From NCBI GenBank assembly GCA_039621445.1, contig CP154955.1:53883341-53947340 (forward strand): 64,000 bases of DNA, written 5' to 3'. This DNA comes from Euglena gracilis (lineage: Eukaryota > Euglenida > Euglenophyceae > Euglenales). Numbering within the stretch: position 1 is the stretch's first letter; each line of letters starts with the position of its first letter. Both the position numbers and the translations under genes were made by a program. Of this stretch, positions 1 to 11,400 are shown in pieces. The notes beneath the pieces are model-generated. The model did not search any database, had not been told where the DNA came from, and saw only the letters and a program-made list of their open reading frames with translations.

Positions 1-559
1 AGCACAGCACCATCATCACATATGCAAAGAGCGGGTATTTGTTCTAGATGCAATTTTTATCGTCTTCTGGTCCTTTTTTTTTTCACCGGAAAACCGGGGG
101 CACGTACAGCGCCCCCTGTTTTCTGATGAAAAAACGGGATCAAAACGCAGAACACAATTGAAATCGTGTTTGTAGTCCACGATGTGCAGCGTCATGTGGA
201 AAACCGTGTATTAGTTCACGTGATGCATGATTTTGGTGAACACGGGTTGATATTTGAGTAAACACCTTTTTGGACCGCCAACCGTGTTCAAAACACAGGT
301 TGAATGCGAAAAACCGTGTTCAGAATACGGGTTGACCGTCAAAAAACCGTCCACCTCATCCCAGAAATTTCTTGCCCGGTTTGCCGTGCCTTTCGACACG
401 TTGCCCCCCTCCTGCCTGGGCACCGCTTGGTGGGAGGGCCAGGGTGACGGGGGGGGGTCAACCCCCCCCCACCCCCTTCATGGTGGGGGGGTCGACCCCC
501 CCCCCACCACCTCTTCCCGTATTTCCGGGACACATATGGCACAAAGTGGGGCCCCCATA

Positions 560-660
560 CCTAGGGTATGGGGGGGGTATGGGGGGGGTATGGGGGGGGA
601 ATGGGGGGGGTATGGGGGGGGTATGGGGGGGGTATGGGGGGGTATGGGGGGTATGGGGGG
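560..660 (+). repeat. TATGGGGGGG tandem array
   Basis: About ten units of TATGGGGGG(G), the same unit as at 1717-1855. Such runs of G could form G-quadruplexes. ORFs on both strands here are translations of the repeat (Gly/Pro) and are not genes. Confidence 0.8.
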
Positions 661-737
661 AAGGCTGTGGGGATGTTGCCGTTGAGCTTTGTTGAAAAAC
701 GGTGGTCCATGATGCACTTTCTACTGGCATTCTGCAG

Positions 738-852
738 TCTCAGCACAATGGCAGTGAACGCTGACGTGTTATTTGGATATGTTTTGCAATACTTTGGGGC
801 CTATTCTGATTTATTGGAACATGGACATCCTGAGAAAGCGCTGAACCGCCTT
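738..852 (+). CDS. Unknown protein, first visible exon (3' part of a gene)
   Basis: The segment reads L-S-T-M-A-V-N-A-D-V-L-F-G-Y and ends at N-R-L. It follows a conventional acceptor (ctgcag at 732-737). An ATG at 748 could be the start, but an upstream exon is equally possible. The next exon joins in frame across a nonconventional intron. The combined protein (this exon, 1073-1124 and 1177-1313) is soluble-looking and helical, with a very acidic tail ending D-A-E-E. I do not recognise the family. Coding status rests on three short exons joining in frame in the exact euglenid intron register. Confidence 0.55.
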
Positions 853-1072
853 TACCAGGGTTTTTTAATGACTCGGGCGGGAAGGGGGGGTAACCGGGAG
901 TCCAGCGGGACGCACACACACTCCCCCAAAAAGGACAACAAACTGCAGAATATGCCCAACAAACAGTACATTTTTCAAAAAAAAATAATGTCAGCATTTT
1001 TTTTGGCGCTGAACCGGAAAACTCACCCCTCCCGACCCCCCTCCGGTGTTCTAAGAGTAAAAAACTGCTGTT
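853..1072 (+). other. Nonconventional intron (220 nt)
   Basis: There is no GT-AG. The intron starts TACCAG and ends ACTGCTGTT, so CAG at +4..+6 pairs with CTG at -8..-6. Pairing continues through T6A/TA6 with a two-base bulge. Removal joins codon CTT to GTT in frame. Confidence 0.65.
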
Positions 1073-1124
1073 GTTGAGGCTGATCTTCATGCTCAAGGGG
1101 TTACAGCGAACAAGTTGGATATTG
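1073..1124 (+). CDS. Unknown protein, middle exon
   Basis: Reads V-E-A-D-L-H-A-Q-G-V-T-A-N-K-L-D-I and ends in phase 1. It is bounded on both sides by nonconventional introns. Same gene as 738-852 and 1177-1313; family not recognised. Confidence 0.55.
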
Positions 1125-1176
1125 TTGCAGCCTTGGTAAGGCTTCAGCGCAGTGGTCGCTAACCAATGCTGTGGGC
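1125..1176 (+). other. Very short nonconventional intron (52 nt)
   Basis: CAG at 1128-1130 pairs with CTG at 1169-1171, and the arms CAGCCTTGGTAAG and CTAACCAATGCTG match at most positions. Removal restores the frame across an in-frame stop that read-through would hit (TAA at 1159-1161). Confidence 0.65.
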
Positions 1177-1313
1177 CAAACACCCTGCTGCAAAAGCACA
1201 ATCTGCCCACCACGCAGTGGAACGACCGTTGCCGCATGCCAGCCCCACGTTCATGGACCACGATGGATAAGCCCACGAAGGACGATGCGGAGAACGGTGA
1301 TGCTGAGGAGTAA
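1177..1313 (+). CDS. Unknown protein, terminal exon with acidic C-terminus
   Basis: After two bases completing an Ala codon it reads N-T-L-L-Q-K-H-N-L-P-T-T-Q-W and then a basic/proline stretch. The last residues are D-K-P-T-K-D-D-A-E-N-G-D-A-E-E before TAA at 1311-1313. The acidic tail resembles low-complexity C-termini of many cytoplasmic proteins and gives no functional clue. This is the 3' end of a gene that probably begins left of the window. Confidence 0.55.
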
Positions 1314-2469
1314 GCACACTTACCTACTTGCCGCACACTTCCCGTCACCTGAACTGCACAAACTGAACTGCTTCGCACAACCATGCCCTCCATCGGTTGC
1401 ATAACTTGCGCGATTTGCCCTTAAATTACACCCGGGGACAAAGATGAGGTTTATTTTGGTTGCCGGGGGGGGTCCGGGGGGGGGGGGCGGGAGCCCCCCC
1501 CGGGCACTCAAACAATTTCCTAACTTGTGCGATTTGCCCTTGAAATGAATCCGGGAACAAAGATCTGGTTTATTTTGGTTGCCGGGGGGGGTCCGGGGGG
1601 GGGGCGGGAGCCCCCCCCCCGGGCACCCGAACAATTGCATACGTCGCGCGATTTGACCACAAAAAACTTTTTTTGACCCGCCAAAAAAGTTACGCGCAAA
1701 AAATTTTTTCGGGTATGGGGGGGTATGGTGGAGGTATGGGGGGGGTATGGGGGGGGTATGGGGGGGGGTATGGGGGGGGTATGGGGTGTGGGGTATGGGG
1801 TGTGGGGTATGGGGGGGGTATGGGGTATGGGGGGGGTATGGGGGCCCCACTTTGTGCCATGACTCTTCCGGGAGCACCAATTTTTGGACCCCCCAAAATT
1901 TTTCCGGCGCCTTCGGCGTAGGTGTTTTTTTTTTGACCCAGTTTGGGACCCATATAAGAGGTCCCCCCAAAAACCCCCTAAAAACCCATTTTTTCATAGC
2001 TTCCAAAAATTCAACATTTTCTCAAATTTTTGATTTTGAGAGGTTTTTGAAGCAAAAAATCCCATTGAAAATCTCAAAAAAATTTCAAGAGAAAAAATGT
2101 CAGTAAAATTTGACTGTGTCAAAATTTGGTCCATTTTTTTGACCTTCGTTTTTTTCACCCCCCCCTCCTGAAAACTAACCTGAAAATTTTATTTTTTTTG
2201 TGAAAAAATGTGCATCAAAAATGATGTATTTCGGGTTCATTTTTCAAAATAATTTTCAAAGAATTTCCCCGGCCAACATCCCCGTTTTCCCAAAATCGGT
2301 GAAAATGCTGTCGTGGGTGGGGGGTCGACCCACCCCCCCCCCCACCTCCGGGGTGGGGGGGTGGACCCCCCACCAGGCCTTCCCGTTCTGCCCTGCCCCC
2401 CCTGGGGGTTTTAGGGGTTCGCTGAAATCAAGTTCGGGCCAACCCGGCAAAAGTTAGGGTTTGGGTTGG
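1314..2469. repeat. Intergenic: paired direct repeat and TATGGGGGGG arrays
   Basis: Two direct copies of about 115 bp (1405-1525 and 1526-1640) each hold a GATTTGCCC motif, a TTTATTTTGGTTGCC box and G/C homopolymers that could fold back. 1717-1855 is an array of TATGGGGGGG(G) units. The rest is A/T-rich sequence with G/C inverted runs near 2318-2375. No gene seen. Confidence 0.6.
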
Positions 2470-3955
2470 GTTCAAAATTCGCCTCCTAACAGGTGGGGAC
2501 CCAGGGGGATGAGAAGGCCGCAAGGCACCCCAAAAGCTGCCTTTTCTTGTGACTAGGTGCAGGGCTGGATAGAGGTAGAGGGATAGAGGTAGAGGTAGAG
2601 GTAGAGGTAGAGGTAGAGGTAGAGGTCACCTCTACCTCTACTATCCCTCTATGTCACCTCAATGCAAATTTTTAAGGAAAGTGGCTTATGAAAGATAATT
2701 TATGCCGAATGAAGGCATTTTTATGGAAAAAATTAGAAATTGGTCATTCTTGTCACAAATCTCTTTTGGCAATTTTTGAGACCTACCCATCCGGATATTT
2801 TTTCTCATTCCTAACCCAAATCAGATGGATTGAGATGCTAATTTGCCAAATTTGAGGCATTTGGAGCCTTTTGTTGCCCTTATTGGTGGCAGTTTATGAC
2901 ATTTTATGGACATAGAGGTGACATAGAGGTAGAGGTAGAGGTAGAGGTGGGTCAGATAGAGGTAGAGGACGTTGACCTCTACCTCTACCTCTATCCAGCC
3001 CTGCTAGGTGCAGTCATACGGCAACCGCCCCCCCCCATTTTTGGATGGATATTTCGGAACGGGGGAGGATCTAGGACCCCTTGGAGGGCCCAAACAAGCC
3101 CTGGGGGGCCCAAGAATCATTTTTTGGGGTACCCATATGTTCAAATTTCGCCTCCTAACAGGTGGGGACCCGGGGGGATAAGCGAGCCGCAAGACGCCCC
3201 GAAAGCTGCCCTTTCTTGTGATTAGGAGCGTTCATACCATAGCCGCCCCCCACATTTTTTTTGATGAATATTTCGGAACGGGGGAGGATCTAGGACCCCT
3301 TGGAGGGCCCAAACAAGCCCTGGGGGGCCCAAGAATCATTTTCTAGGCGCCTGATACACTCAAAATTGGCGTCCGAACAGGTGGGGATCTGGGGGGATAA
3401 GCGAGCCGCAAGACACCCCAAAAGCTGCCTTTTCTTGTGATTAGGAGCGTTCATACCGTAGCCGCCCCCCCCCCCCCCATGGAGGGGCGCCGGCGAAAGG
3501 ACTCTTCAGACAAGCCTTGCCACAAAGGTCCCAAGAAACACAGGGCTTCCGTCCCTCCGGAAGGCTTGTCAGCTGCGCCAACCCCAGGGTTTGATATAAG
3601 GAGGGCGTACATGGTTTAGGTGGGGGGGTGTCTTTATTGATGAATATTTCGAAACGGGGGAGGATCTAGGACCCCTTGGAGGGCCCAAACGAGGCCGGAG
3701 GACCCAAGAATCATTTTTTGGGGTACCCATATGTTCAAAATTCGCCTCCTAACAGGTGGGGACCCGGGGGGGATGAGAAGGCCGCAAGGCACCCCAAAAG
3801 CTGCCTTTTCTTGTGACTAGGTGCAGTCATACGGCAACCGCCGCCCCCCCCCATTTTTGGATGGATATTTCGGAACGGGGGAGGATCTAGGACCCCTTGG
3901 AGGCCCCAAACAAGCCCTGGGGGGCCCAAGAATCATTTTTTGGGGTACCCCCCCC
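2470..3955. repeat. Four tandem copies of a 215-230 bp unit, two of them interrupted
   Basis: Copies begin near 2470, 3140, 3360 and 3734 with CGCCTCCTAACAGGTGGGGAC or a close variant. Each continues through a GGATCTAGGACCCCTTGGAG block. Copy 1 is split by the element at 2561-3003. Copy 3 carries an unrelated 160-bp insertion at about 3478-3640. Confidence 0.75.
2561..3003. mobile_element. hAT-type MITE with TAGAGG-rich ends
   Basis: Termini AGGGCTGGATAGAGGTAGAG and CTCTACCTCTATCCAGCCCT are inverted repeats. The flanks carry an 8-bp duplication CTAGGTGC (2553-2560 and 3004-3011). The neighbouring repeat copy at 3817-3824 has a single CTAGGTGC with the same flanks, so it is a related empty site. 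No transposase ORF: non-autonomous. CAGGG-type ends with 8-bp duplications are typical of hAT elements. Confidence 0.8.
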
Positions 3956-5379
3956 TCAAATAATAAACCCCCCGGTTTATTATTTGGACACCTGAAGTCA
4001 GGGTCCGGGGGGGGGGGGTTATTATTTGGGGGGGGTTTATTATTTGGGCAAAAATTTCGAAGGCAAAAATCGGCCAGAAATCCCCTCCACAGGCTCTGGT
4101 AACTTTTTTTGGCATTTTTGGGCTTTTTTGAAAATTGGGTGCCTTTTTGGCACATTTTCTGCACCAATTTTTTCCATTTTTTTTTATGATTTTTTGCAAC
4201 ATTTCTGCTAATTTTTGACTCTTTTTTCCTTTGCCTTCACACGTGCCAGAGGGGGGGGTTTATTAACCCCCCCAAATAACACCCCCCCCCTTCCCACTGA
4301 CCACGAGTTGTCAACCGACCAATTGGGTACCATGCCCCCCCCCCTTACTGTTCCCGTCCTGTGGCCCCCTTTTGGGTCCATGGGAACAGCCCCCCCCCCC
4401 TCACCGTTCCCATGGGCCATGAACCAACCAACCAAGTTAGACCCAAAAGGCCACCTAAAATGCCAAAATGGAGCTTTTTTGGTTTACATGCTTGAAAATT
4501 GCACCTCCACAACATGGAAAGCACCTAAAAACCAACGAAAAAAATCCCCTTTTTGCCTTGTGTTGCAAGGATCCTTTACAAAAAGTGCTATGGCACTGTA
4601 CTGTTCCCGTCCCCCCAATGGGAACAGTAAGGGGGGGGAACAGTAAAGGGGGGGGGCATGGTAGTCAGCCGACCAGTCGGCTACCCCCCCTCCCCCCCTC
4701 CACTCCAAACAGGGGATTTCTTTTGCCGGAGGGTACCCCACCCCCCGGGGGGGGGGGGGGTCCAGCAAGCCAGCAGCTCAAATCCACCCAGCAGCCCAAA
4801 TTCGGGCTGGCAGCCCCCCCCCCCCCGGGGGTCGAGTGAAAGGGCTGCCCAAGTCACCTATCCCTGCATTTTTCCCCCTCACCACAGCTTCCTCCATCAC
4901 AGCCCCCCAGCCTTGATCTAGCTCCATCCACCAAAATGTTGAAAATGGCAAAAAAAATTTGGAAAATTTTGTTTTTCACTGACCCAGCCCAGCCCAGCCC
5001 CCTCCAGCCCCGGACCCCCGGGAGGGGGGGTGGTCCAGCCAGCAGCTCGTTTCCAGCCTTTTTGCCAGCCGGAGGCTGGACCCCCCCCCCCCCCGGGGTC
5101 CTTAAGAAATACCCGTCACACATGATTTACATGTGTGATTTGGGTTTAACGACAAGTCGTTTTCCTCGAAAAGACAACACCTCCTTCTTTTTGTTGGAGG
5201 AAGGGGCATTTTTTTTGACTGTTTGGTCCAGTTTTGGCAACTGCTAAAATTCGGTGCATACAGTGAAATCAGCAACAGATTGCTTAGAATTGGAGGGGTT
5301 TCGTATCTCCACATCAAGGATAAATGCTTGATTTGAAATGGCATTCCTATTTCTCATGTTCAATTGCTCATTCTTTCAG
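3956..5379. other. Intergenic G/C-run inverted repeats
   Basis: Holds short palindromic blocks of the form AATAATAAACCCCCC / GGGGGGTTATTATTTG (3955-4045), more C- and G-run fold-backs (4250-5110) and AT-rich spacers. No convincing gene. The end is the polypyrimidine tract and acceptor of CK2 exon 4. Confidence 0.6.
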
Positions 5380-5418
5380 CGAGAAATCAAGATCCTGCAG
5401 AATTTGTGTGGTGGACCC
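5380..5418 (+). CDS. CSNK2A: CK2 alpha exon 4
   Basis: Begins after the acceptor TTCTTTCAG and reads [13 protein letters not shown], phase 0 at both ends. It would follow exon 3 (ending K-K-K-K-I-K) exactly as in other CK2 alpha proteins, but exon 3 is on the other strand. Confidence 0.85.
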
Positions 5419-8400
5419 GATCGCACCACAAACGTACATACATGTGTTTTTCAGCCCATTTGTGTCATTAGAGCATGTGGAACATGTGCATTCACGAATT
5501 CACAATGTGCAGCAAAAAAAATGTGTGACCAAGCATGGTTCTGTCCAAACATAATGATTTAAAATACAAAAATTGCCATGTTCACACCATTTCAAATGCA
5601 AATCCTCTCCACAAAATGATCTTCTTGACCAGCTGTGCAAAGTCACCGTTGATGATTGATGAAAATCATTGCATTTCGTTGTGGTTCGGCTGCAACATCA
5701 TCAAATTGTTGGATACAGTTCGTGACCCCCAGTCGAAGACACCATCTCTCATTTTTGAGTACGTCAACAACACTGATTTCCGCATCCTTTACCCCACGCT
5801 TTTTGACCATGACATTCGCTTCTACATTTTTGAGCTGTTGAAGGTGTGGTTTGTCTGCCAACGGGAATGTGTGGGTGGGAATTAAATGCGATCTCTTCAG
5901 CGACCCAAGTTGGTTCCCACCTCAATAATGATGTTTTTAGAGACAAGGCATGCATTCCACTCCCCCCCCCCCCAGAGTGGCAAGGTTGCCCCCCCCCCCA
6001 AATGCCAGAATATGCAAGTTTCCTTTTTTTGAAGCAGCCACCCCCCCTGCAGTCCTGGACAATACAAGACTCAAGCCATGGGCAGGAAAATGTACCAGTC
6101 CTGAATAAACCGAATAAACTGGAATCCGGGCTGTCCGATGGCGTGACAGAAGTGGGGTCATGTTGTCAAGCTAACTTTGAGTTGCAAATGCCTAATTTGG
6201 TGTGCCAGTTCCGGATTTTGAGAAGCAAATGCCAAATTTAGTGTGCCAATTCCTAGTTTTGAAGAGCAAACTCCTGATTGCATGTGAAAATTCCTAATTT
6301 TGGGTGTAAAGTGCTGAAATTTGAGTGGTAATCCCCAAGTTCGTGTGCCAATGCCCAATCTTTGAGTGGCAAATTCCTAATTATTGAAAAGGTTCCTAAT
6401 TTTGAGGGCTAAATGTCTAATTTGGGGCCACCCAAAATTAGGCATTTTCCACCTGAAACTGAGATTTTACACCCAAAATTAGGCATTTGCCAACCCAAAT
6501 TTGGACATTGAGCATGTTTCGGGGAAAATTGCTCAATTTCAGCAGCTAATGCCTAATTTGGGTGCAAAATGCTTTATGTTGGGTACCAAATCGTAATTCC
6601 GGATGTGCATTTTAAATTGTCTTTCAAATTCCATAATAGGGGCGGGGCCCCTTTGGGCAACTTTTTGGTCACTTGAAACCATTTCACACAAAATTTGAGA
6701 CTTTTTGTCCATTATTTCCCATTTCCAATAAAAATTTGGCCAGTTCATTGAAAATGGGACCAGTTGTGCAATTTTGGGTCATTTGAACCCCCCTCAGAGC
6801 GGCCACCCTCCAGGCACCGTGGGACCCCAAAATTTCCACTCTGGGGGGGGGGGACAATTTGGGGGTGGTCAGATTTTGGTCTTTGGCGCCTTTGGCACCG
6901 AAGGAAAATGGCCACTTTGAGAGGGTAACCCAAAGTTTGCCAAAAGTTTTGCCAAAAATAGGCCAAAATGGCCAAAGTTGGTCAAAAAAAAATTCAAAAA
7001 AACCCACAGCCTCTTGAAAACATACCAACATTCTCATTGACTTCTGATGCCAGAAACCTTTTCCCCATCTTTTGAACGTTTGAACGTAGCATCGCCCTGC
7101 GTCAGGTGCTTCTGTGGCCCCAGGTTCTGCTAGTTCGTTGCTTTTATAATTTCATCGCGATTTTTGGCACAGAAGGGACGGAATGGGTCATTACAGACTG
7201 GTGTGTGGCGGCTGAAAAAAGAAACTCACACATGTGTGCCATTGCGCAGCAGGCAAGACCCAGGACGTTGCCAGAAAGGATCACCTTGGCAGAAGGCCAG
7301 AAAATGGTCAGAATTATCAACAAGAATGCCACACCTTTGTGTTTAAGACTCATAATGAGCTTGAAACCGAGATTGATGCCATTCGCAAATGCAAAACGGT
7401 TGTTCACAGTCAATAAACCAAAATGAAAGCATCCTTTGTCATTTGCATGAAATTTATCAAAAATTGGCAAAAATGACAAATTTTGGCGGAAAAATGGCTT
7501 CAAATGGGCAAAAATGCTACCTATAATGATGAATATGGATTTATGAAGTTGCATTGCAAGTTTGTGGCTCGGGTCATTTTCTTGTGAGTCACACGGCTGG
7601 CCGACGGCTCCTGGTTTTGGCCTGGGGGGGGGGGTTGTAGGGGTCGACCATGGTCGCCCTTGGTCACCCTTGGTCGTGTCGGTCGTTGTCAAAAAGTGCG
7701 CAACATACAAAATTAGCGCAACATACACACAAAAGGAGTTGCACACACAAGGGATTTTGTAATTTTAGGGCCGCCGAACAGTTGCCTACGGCGCTACAAT
7801 GCAAAAAAAAAACTGAGTGGGAAATACCCATGGCGACCGAGGGCGACCGAGGCGACCGTCCGAGGCCGACCATGGTCGACCCCCACAACCCCCCCCAGGC
7901 CAAAGTTACCCCCCCTGGCCGACAGCGTGCTCCCCCTCCGGAAGGCCGGCAAGAAGGTAGGGTGTTTTCAACCCGCCCCTGTGAGGGTTAGGTTTTGTGG
8001 TGAATGAGCCCCTAAATAATTTTATCCCCTGCAAAGTAAGTGGACCGACCATTTTGACCCCTATGCCCTGCAAAGCCATTTGGTAGACCCAAAATTTACC
8101 GCTTGCCTGAAAACAATTTGCTGTCAAATGCTGGTTCATAATTGTGATACAATTAAATACACCATCAGACTCCAGTTTGAGGCGCCGACAATCTCAGTGG
8201 CATTCCATATATTTGGGCTGGGGGGCCAGATGGGCAGGGATTGGTGTTTTTCCGAAGTCGGGGGTCGCTGAGCTCTTATCCCTTTATGGGCAAGAGTGAA
8301 GTGGTGTGAAGTGGGGGTGTGATACCCCAAAAATTCACCCATTTTTTTGCATTTTCTCCCAGGAAATAGTGGCCCCCGCGCGCTGTTGGGGAAGGGTGCG

Positions 8401-11400
8401 AAAATTCTTGCTGCGGGCACCATTTTTTAAATTGGTGTGGGAAACCTCCCCCCAAAATTTTTTGTTTTTTTTTGCATTTTCGGAGTTGGTGCGAACTGTG
8501 CTGTGTATTGGTGGGACTTGTGGGGTCAAACTAGGGCAGTCCAACGCCAAAGTCCAGTCAAAAAATTCACATTTCGGTCTGGGACAGGGGGGAAAAAAAT
8601 TGAAGAATGAAATATCCACAAAGAAAAAACAAAAAGAAAAAAACAAAAAAACAAAAAAAAAAAAAAAAAAAAAAAAAAAAACAAAAAAAGAAAAAAAAAG
8701 GGGAGGGGGCTGTGCCAAGCAAAGCCAAATTCTCTCTCTCATGAAGTGCCTGTGGCTGCTGTTTCCCTAGGCTTTGGCATTCTGCCATTCTATGGGCATT
8801 ATGCACCGCGATGTGAAGCCACACAACGTGATGATTGACCACGAGAAGAAGAAGCTGCGATTAATTGACTGGGGTGTGTTAGCCGTCCAGAATGAACATC
8901 TTGAAAACCATCCCCATCCCCTTCCTGTCCTGAGGCATTGAAGTGTGTGGGTGTAGTTTGTTTTTTTGCATTTGGTCACAGTGGTTGAAAGTTGTGGGAG
9001 ATTCGCTCCGTTAGTTTCAGCCAGGCATAATTTTTTTAAGGCATAAAATTTTTTTCAAAGTTTAAAGGTGTTTCAAGGCATTTTAAAGGCATTTTAAGGC
9101 GTCACAAGGCCTTTTGCGGCGCCATTTTCCAGGGCGGCTCAAGGATTGTCTGGCCATCAAACTAATGTTTTTGATTTTTTTGCACGTGGTCCAAACGGGA
9201 AAAAGAAGGTCGAAACCACATTGTTTTGAGTTCTGGTTGAATAGGCAATGTTCCAGCGAGCGATGCTGGAAATGATTTTTGTTCCGAGTCGGCCTCTCAT
9301 TGCTGAGAACTTGCCGTTGCATTTTTGCTCGGTCAGATAAAATTTTTGTGGTTGCCACAACCCCAATCAGGGCTGGCGGAGTTCTACCATGGTGGCCAAG
9401 AATACAACGTGCGGGTGGCGTCTCGGTATTTCAAGGGCCCTGAGTTGCTTGTTGATCTCCGCGATTACGATTACTCTCTGGACATGTGGTCCTTGGGCTG
9501 CATGTTTGCTGGCATGGTGTGGATGTGTTTGAAGTTTTTTTTTGCCATCGAAGGAAACAGTTCTTGAAGAGGATTTCCATTAATTCAAATCAAAGTTCAC
9601 ACGCGGCAAGCCCATCTCCTCTGCAGTGCTGTCCCTATTTCAAAATAACATTGCTTTTTCATGTGAAATCAATTTTTTCCAGACATTTTTCACAACCTTG
9701 AACATCAGTGCATTCTCTGCTTCTAACTCTGTTGCGGCCCATGTGATATTTGAGCCTGGTGTAAAACTCCCCCCAAGTGACACCCAGTGCCATCAGGGGG
9801 TGTTATTTTTCAAGGTGTAAATTTTCAAACCATTCAAATTTAATGTTTTTGAAGGCGTTTTGAAGTTTTTGACGCGTCTATTTTTGTCTTGGTCATAAAT
9901 CGACCAAAACTCGAGCTAGCCTGGGAGTTGCAGGGAAATCAAAATACCGTTAGGCAAGGTGTTTTGAGGGCTTCACCCGGTCCCCGACATTTTGCTTGAC
10001 TCTGCGTCATTTTCGAGATATTTGGCCTGTTGTGCCCGAAACGGGCCAAAAAATGAACGAAGAAACAGCCAAAAACCAGGCTGTGGGTTTGGGTCCTGAT
10101 TTTGCTGCGGAGTTCCTGGGCAAGCCAGTTGCTGCTGGATAGGGCTCTGCATGGTGTTGAATCTTTGCATTTGGTGCTTTGGACGACTCGGCGGCACTGG
10201 GTGTAAAAAAAAAAGGTTTTTGTGATTGTTTGGCCAAAGAACCATGTTAAGCAAAAAAAAAAGTAAAAATGACTAAAGAGGGTGGTTTTGGGTGTTCCTT
10301 TGCATCTTATGGATTTCGGAGAACTCTTCGAAAAATTCGAAAACAATTCCTCCCCCCAAAACATTCCCCTGCGGGCGCAGACTGTGGGCACAAAAATAAT
10401 ATCCCGGGGATCATTTGGGGGGTGGGTCGTCCTTTTTCAAGAGCTTCATCTGACTTCTATTTGCAGATCTTCCGGAAAGAACCATTTTTTCATGGGCGAG
10501 ACAACTACGACCAGCTGGTAAAAATTGCAAAGGTTCTTGGGACCGACGAGCTGTTTGCCTACCTTGACAAGTACTCATTGGACCTCAGCCCCCATTATGA
10601 TGGAATCCTAAGCCGGTGTGTCTTGCCATTTTAGCATCTCCAACCAGAGAAATTCCAGGGAGGGACCTCGGATACAGAGTTTGACGAGGCCCGCATGGCG
10701 GTGCACACGTTGACTTCCATGCATTCCCACACAAGGCCCATAGCCGGCTGTTCGGCCGGGTCGGACCTGGAGCAAGGGAGCCCGAGGTCTGAGGGGCTGA
10801 TAAACAGATGGGGGGGGGGGAAGTGGCTCTGGGGGGGGGTGAAAATCCACACATTTTTGCGATCTCTCTTGGAAAAATGGCGCTTGTGTGCGTAGTGGGG
10901 GCGCTTTGGGCAAGTGGGAACTTTTGCAAAACCTCTCGTTCGGGAGTACATGTTCGAAAGGGGTCAACAGGGATTGGTCAAAAATCAGGATGCTAGACAC
11001 AATTTTCCCCCCAGAGTTGACCCGGTTGAAAGGGTTCAATGGGGATTGGTCAAAAATCAGGATGCTGGACATCAATTTTTTCCCCCCCAGAGTTGACCCA
11101 GTGTTTGATTTCAACCGAAACAGATATCGGGCATTGCTTTTCGAGGCAGGTGTTAAGTTGTGTTTTGTGGTCATTCTTTTGGCCATTGTTTTCTGGAAAA
11201 CAGGTTTTTTTTTGGCTGAATGACAGTTTTCTAAAAAGTTTTCAGTATTTTTTCAGTTTTTGTTTGGTCGATTTCGCCCAAAGTTAGAGGGCCAAGAACT
11301 GCTTTTTTTTGCGTGCCCCACAGAACACACACACATCGCTCAGGTACCCGAAGAAGCAGTGGTCATATTTCATCACAAAGGAAAACCAGCATTTGTGCGT

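Larger units (their letters stand above)
5844..8770 (+). other. CK2 alpha intron 5 (GT-AG, 2927 nt), repeat-filled
   Basis: Donor GTGTGG, acceptor TTCCCTAG. It holds a degenerate array of CCTAATTTTG-type units in both orientations (6160-6600), an inverted-repeat element at 7593-7915 with an internal GTCGACCATGGTCG motif, and an A-rich run (8630-8700). A 7106-7426 ORF is open in several frames and I could not assign it. Confidence 0.75.

Noticed and set aside
458-746. Proline/glycine-rich ORFs on both strands
   Set aside because: Produced by the TATGGGGGGG array.
1320-1402. Minus-strand ATG exon (M-Q-P-M-E-G-M-V-V) with a GTAAGT donor
   Set aside because: No downstream exon on the minus strand was found, and the plus strand here is the 3' flank of a better supported gene.
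740-1402. 220-codon minus-strand ORF
   Set aside because: Shadow of plus-strand exons that join in frame under the intron rule.
7106-7746. Overlapping ORFs on both strands in CK2 intron 5
   Set aside because: Several frames are open at once, no recognisable domain, and no splice partners; left as unassigned intron sequence.
8630-8742. Lys-rich and Phe-rich ORFs
   Set aside because: They are translations of an A-rich/T-rich run inside a CK2 intron.
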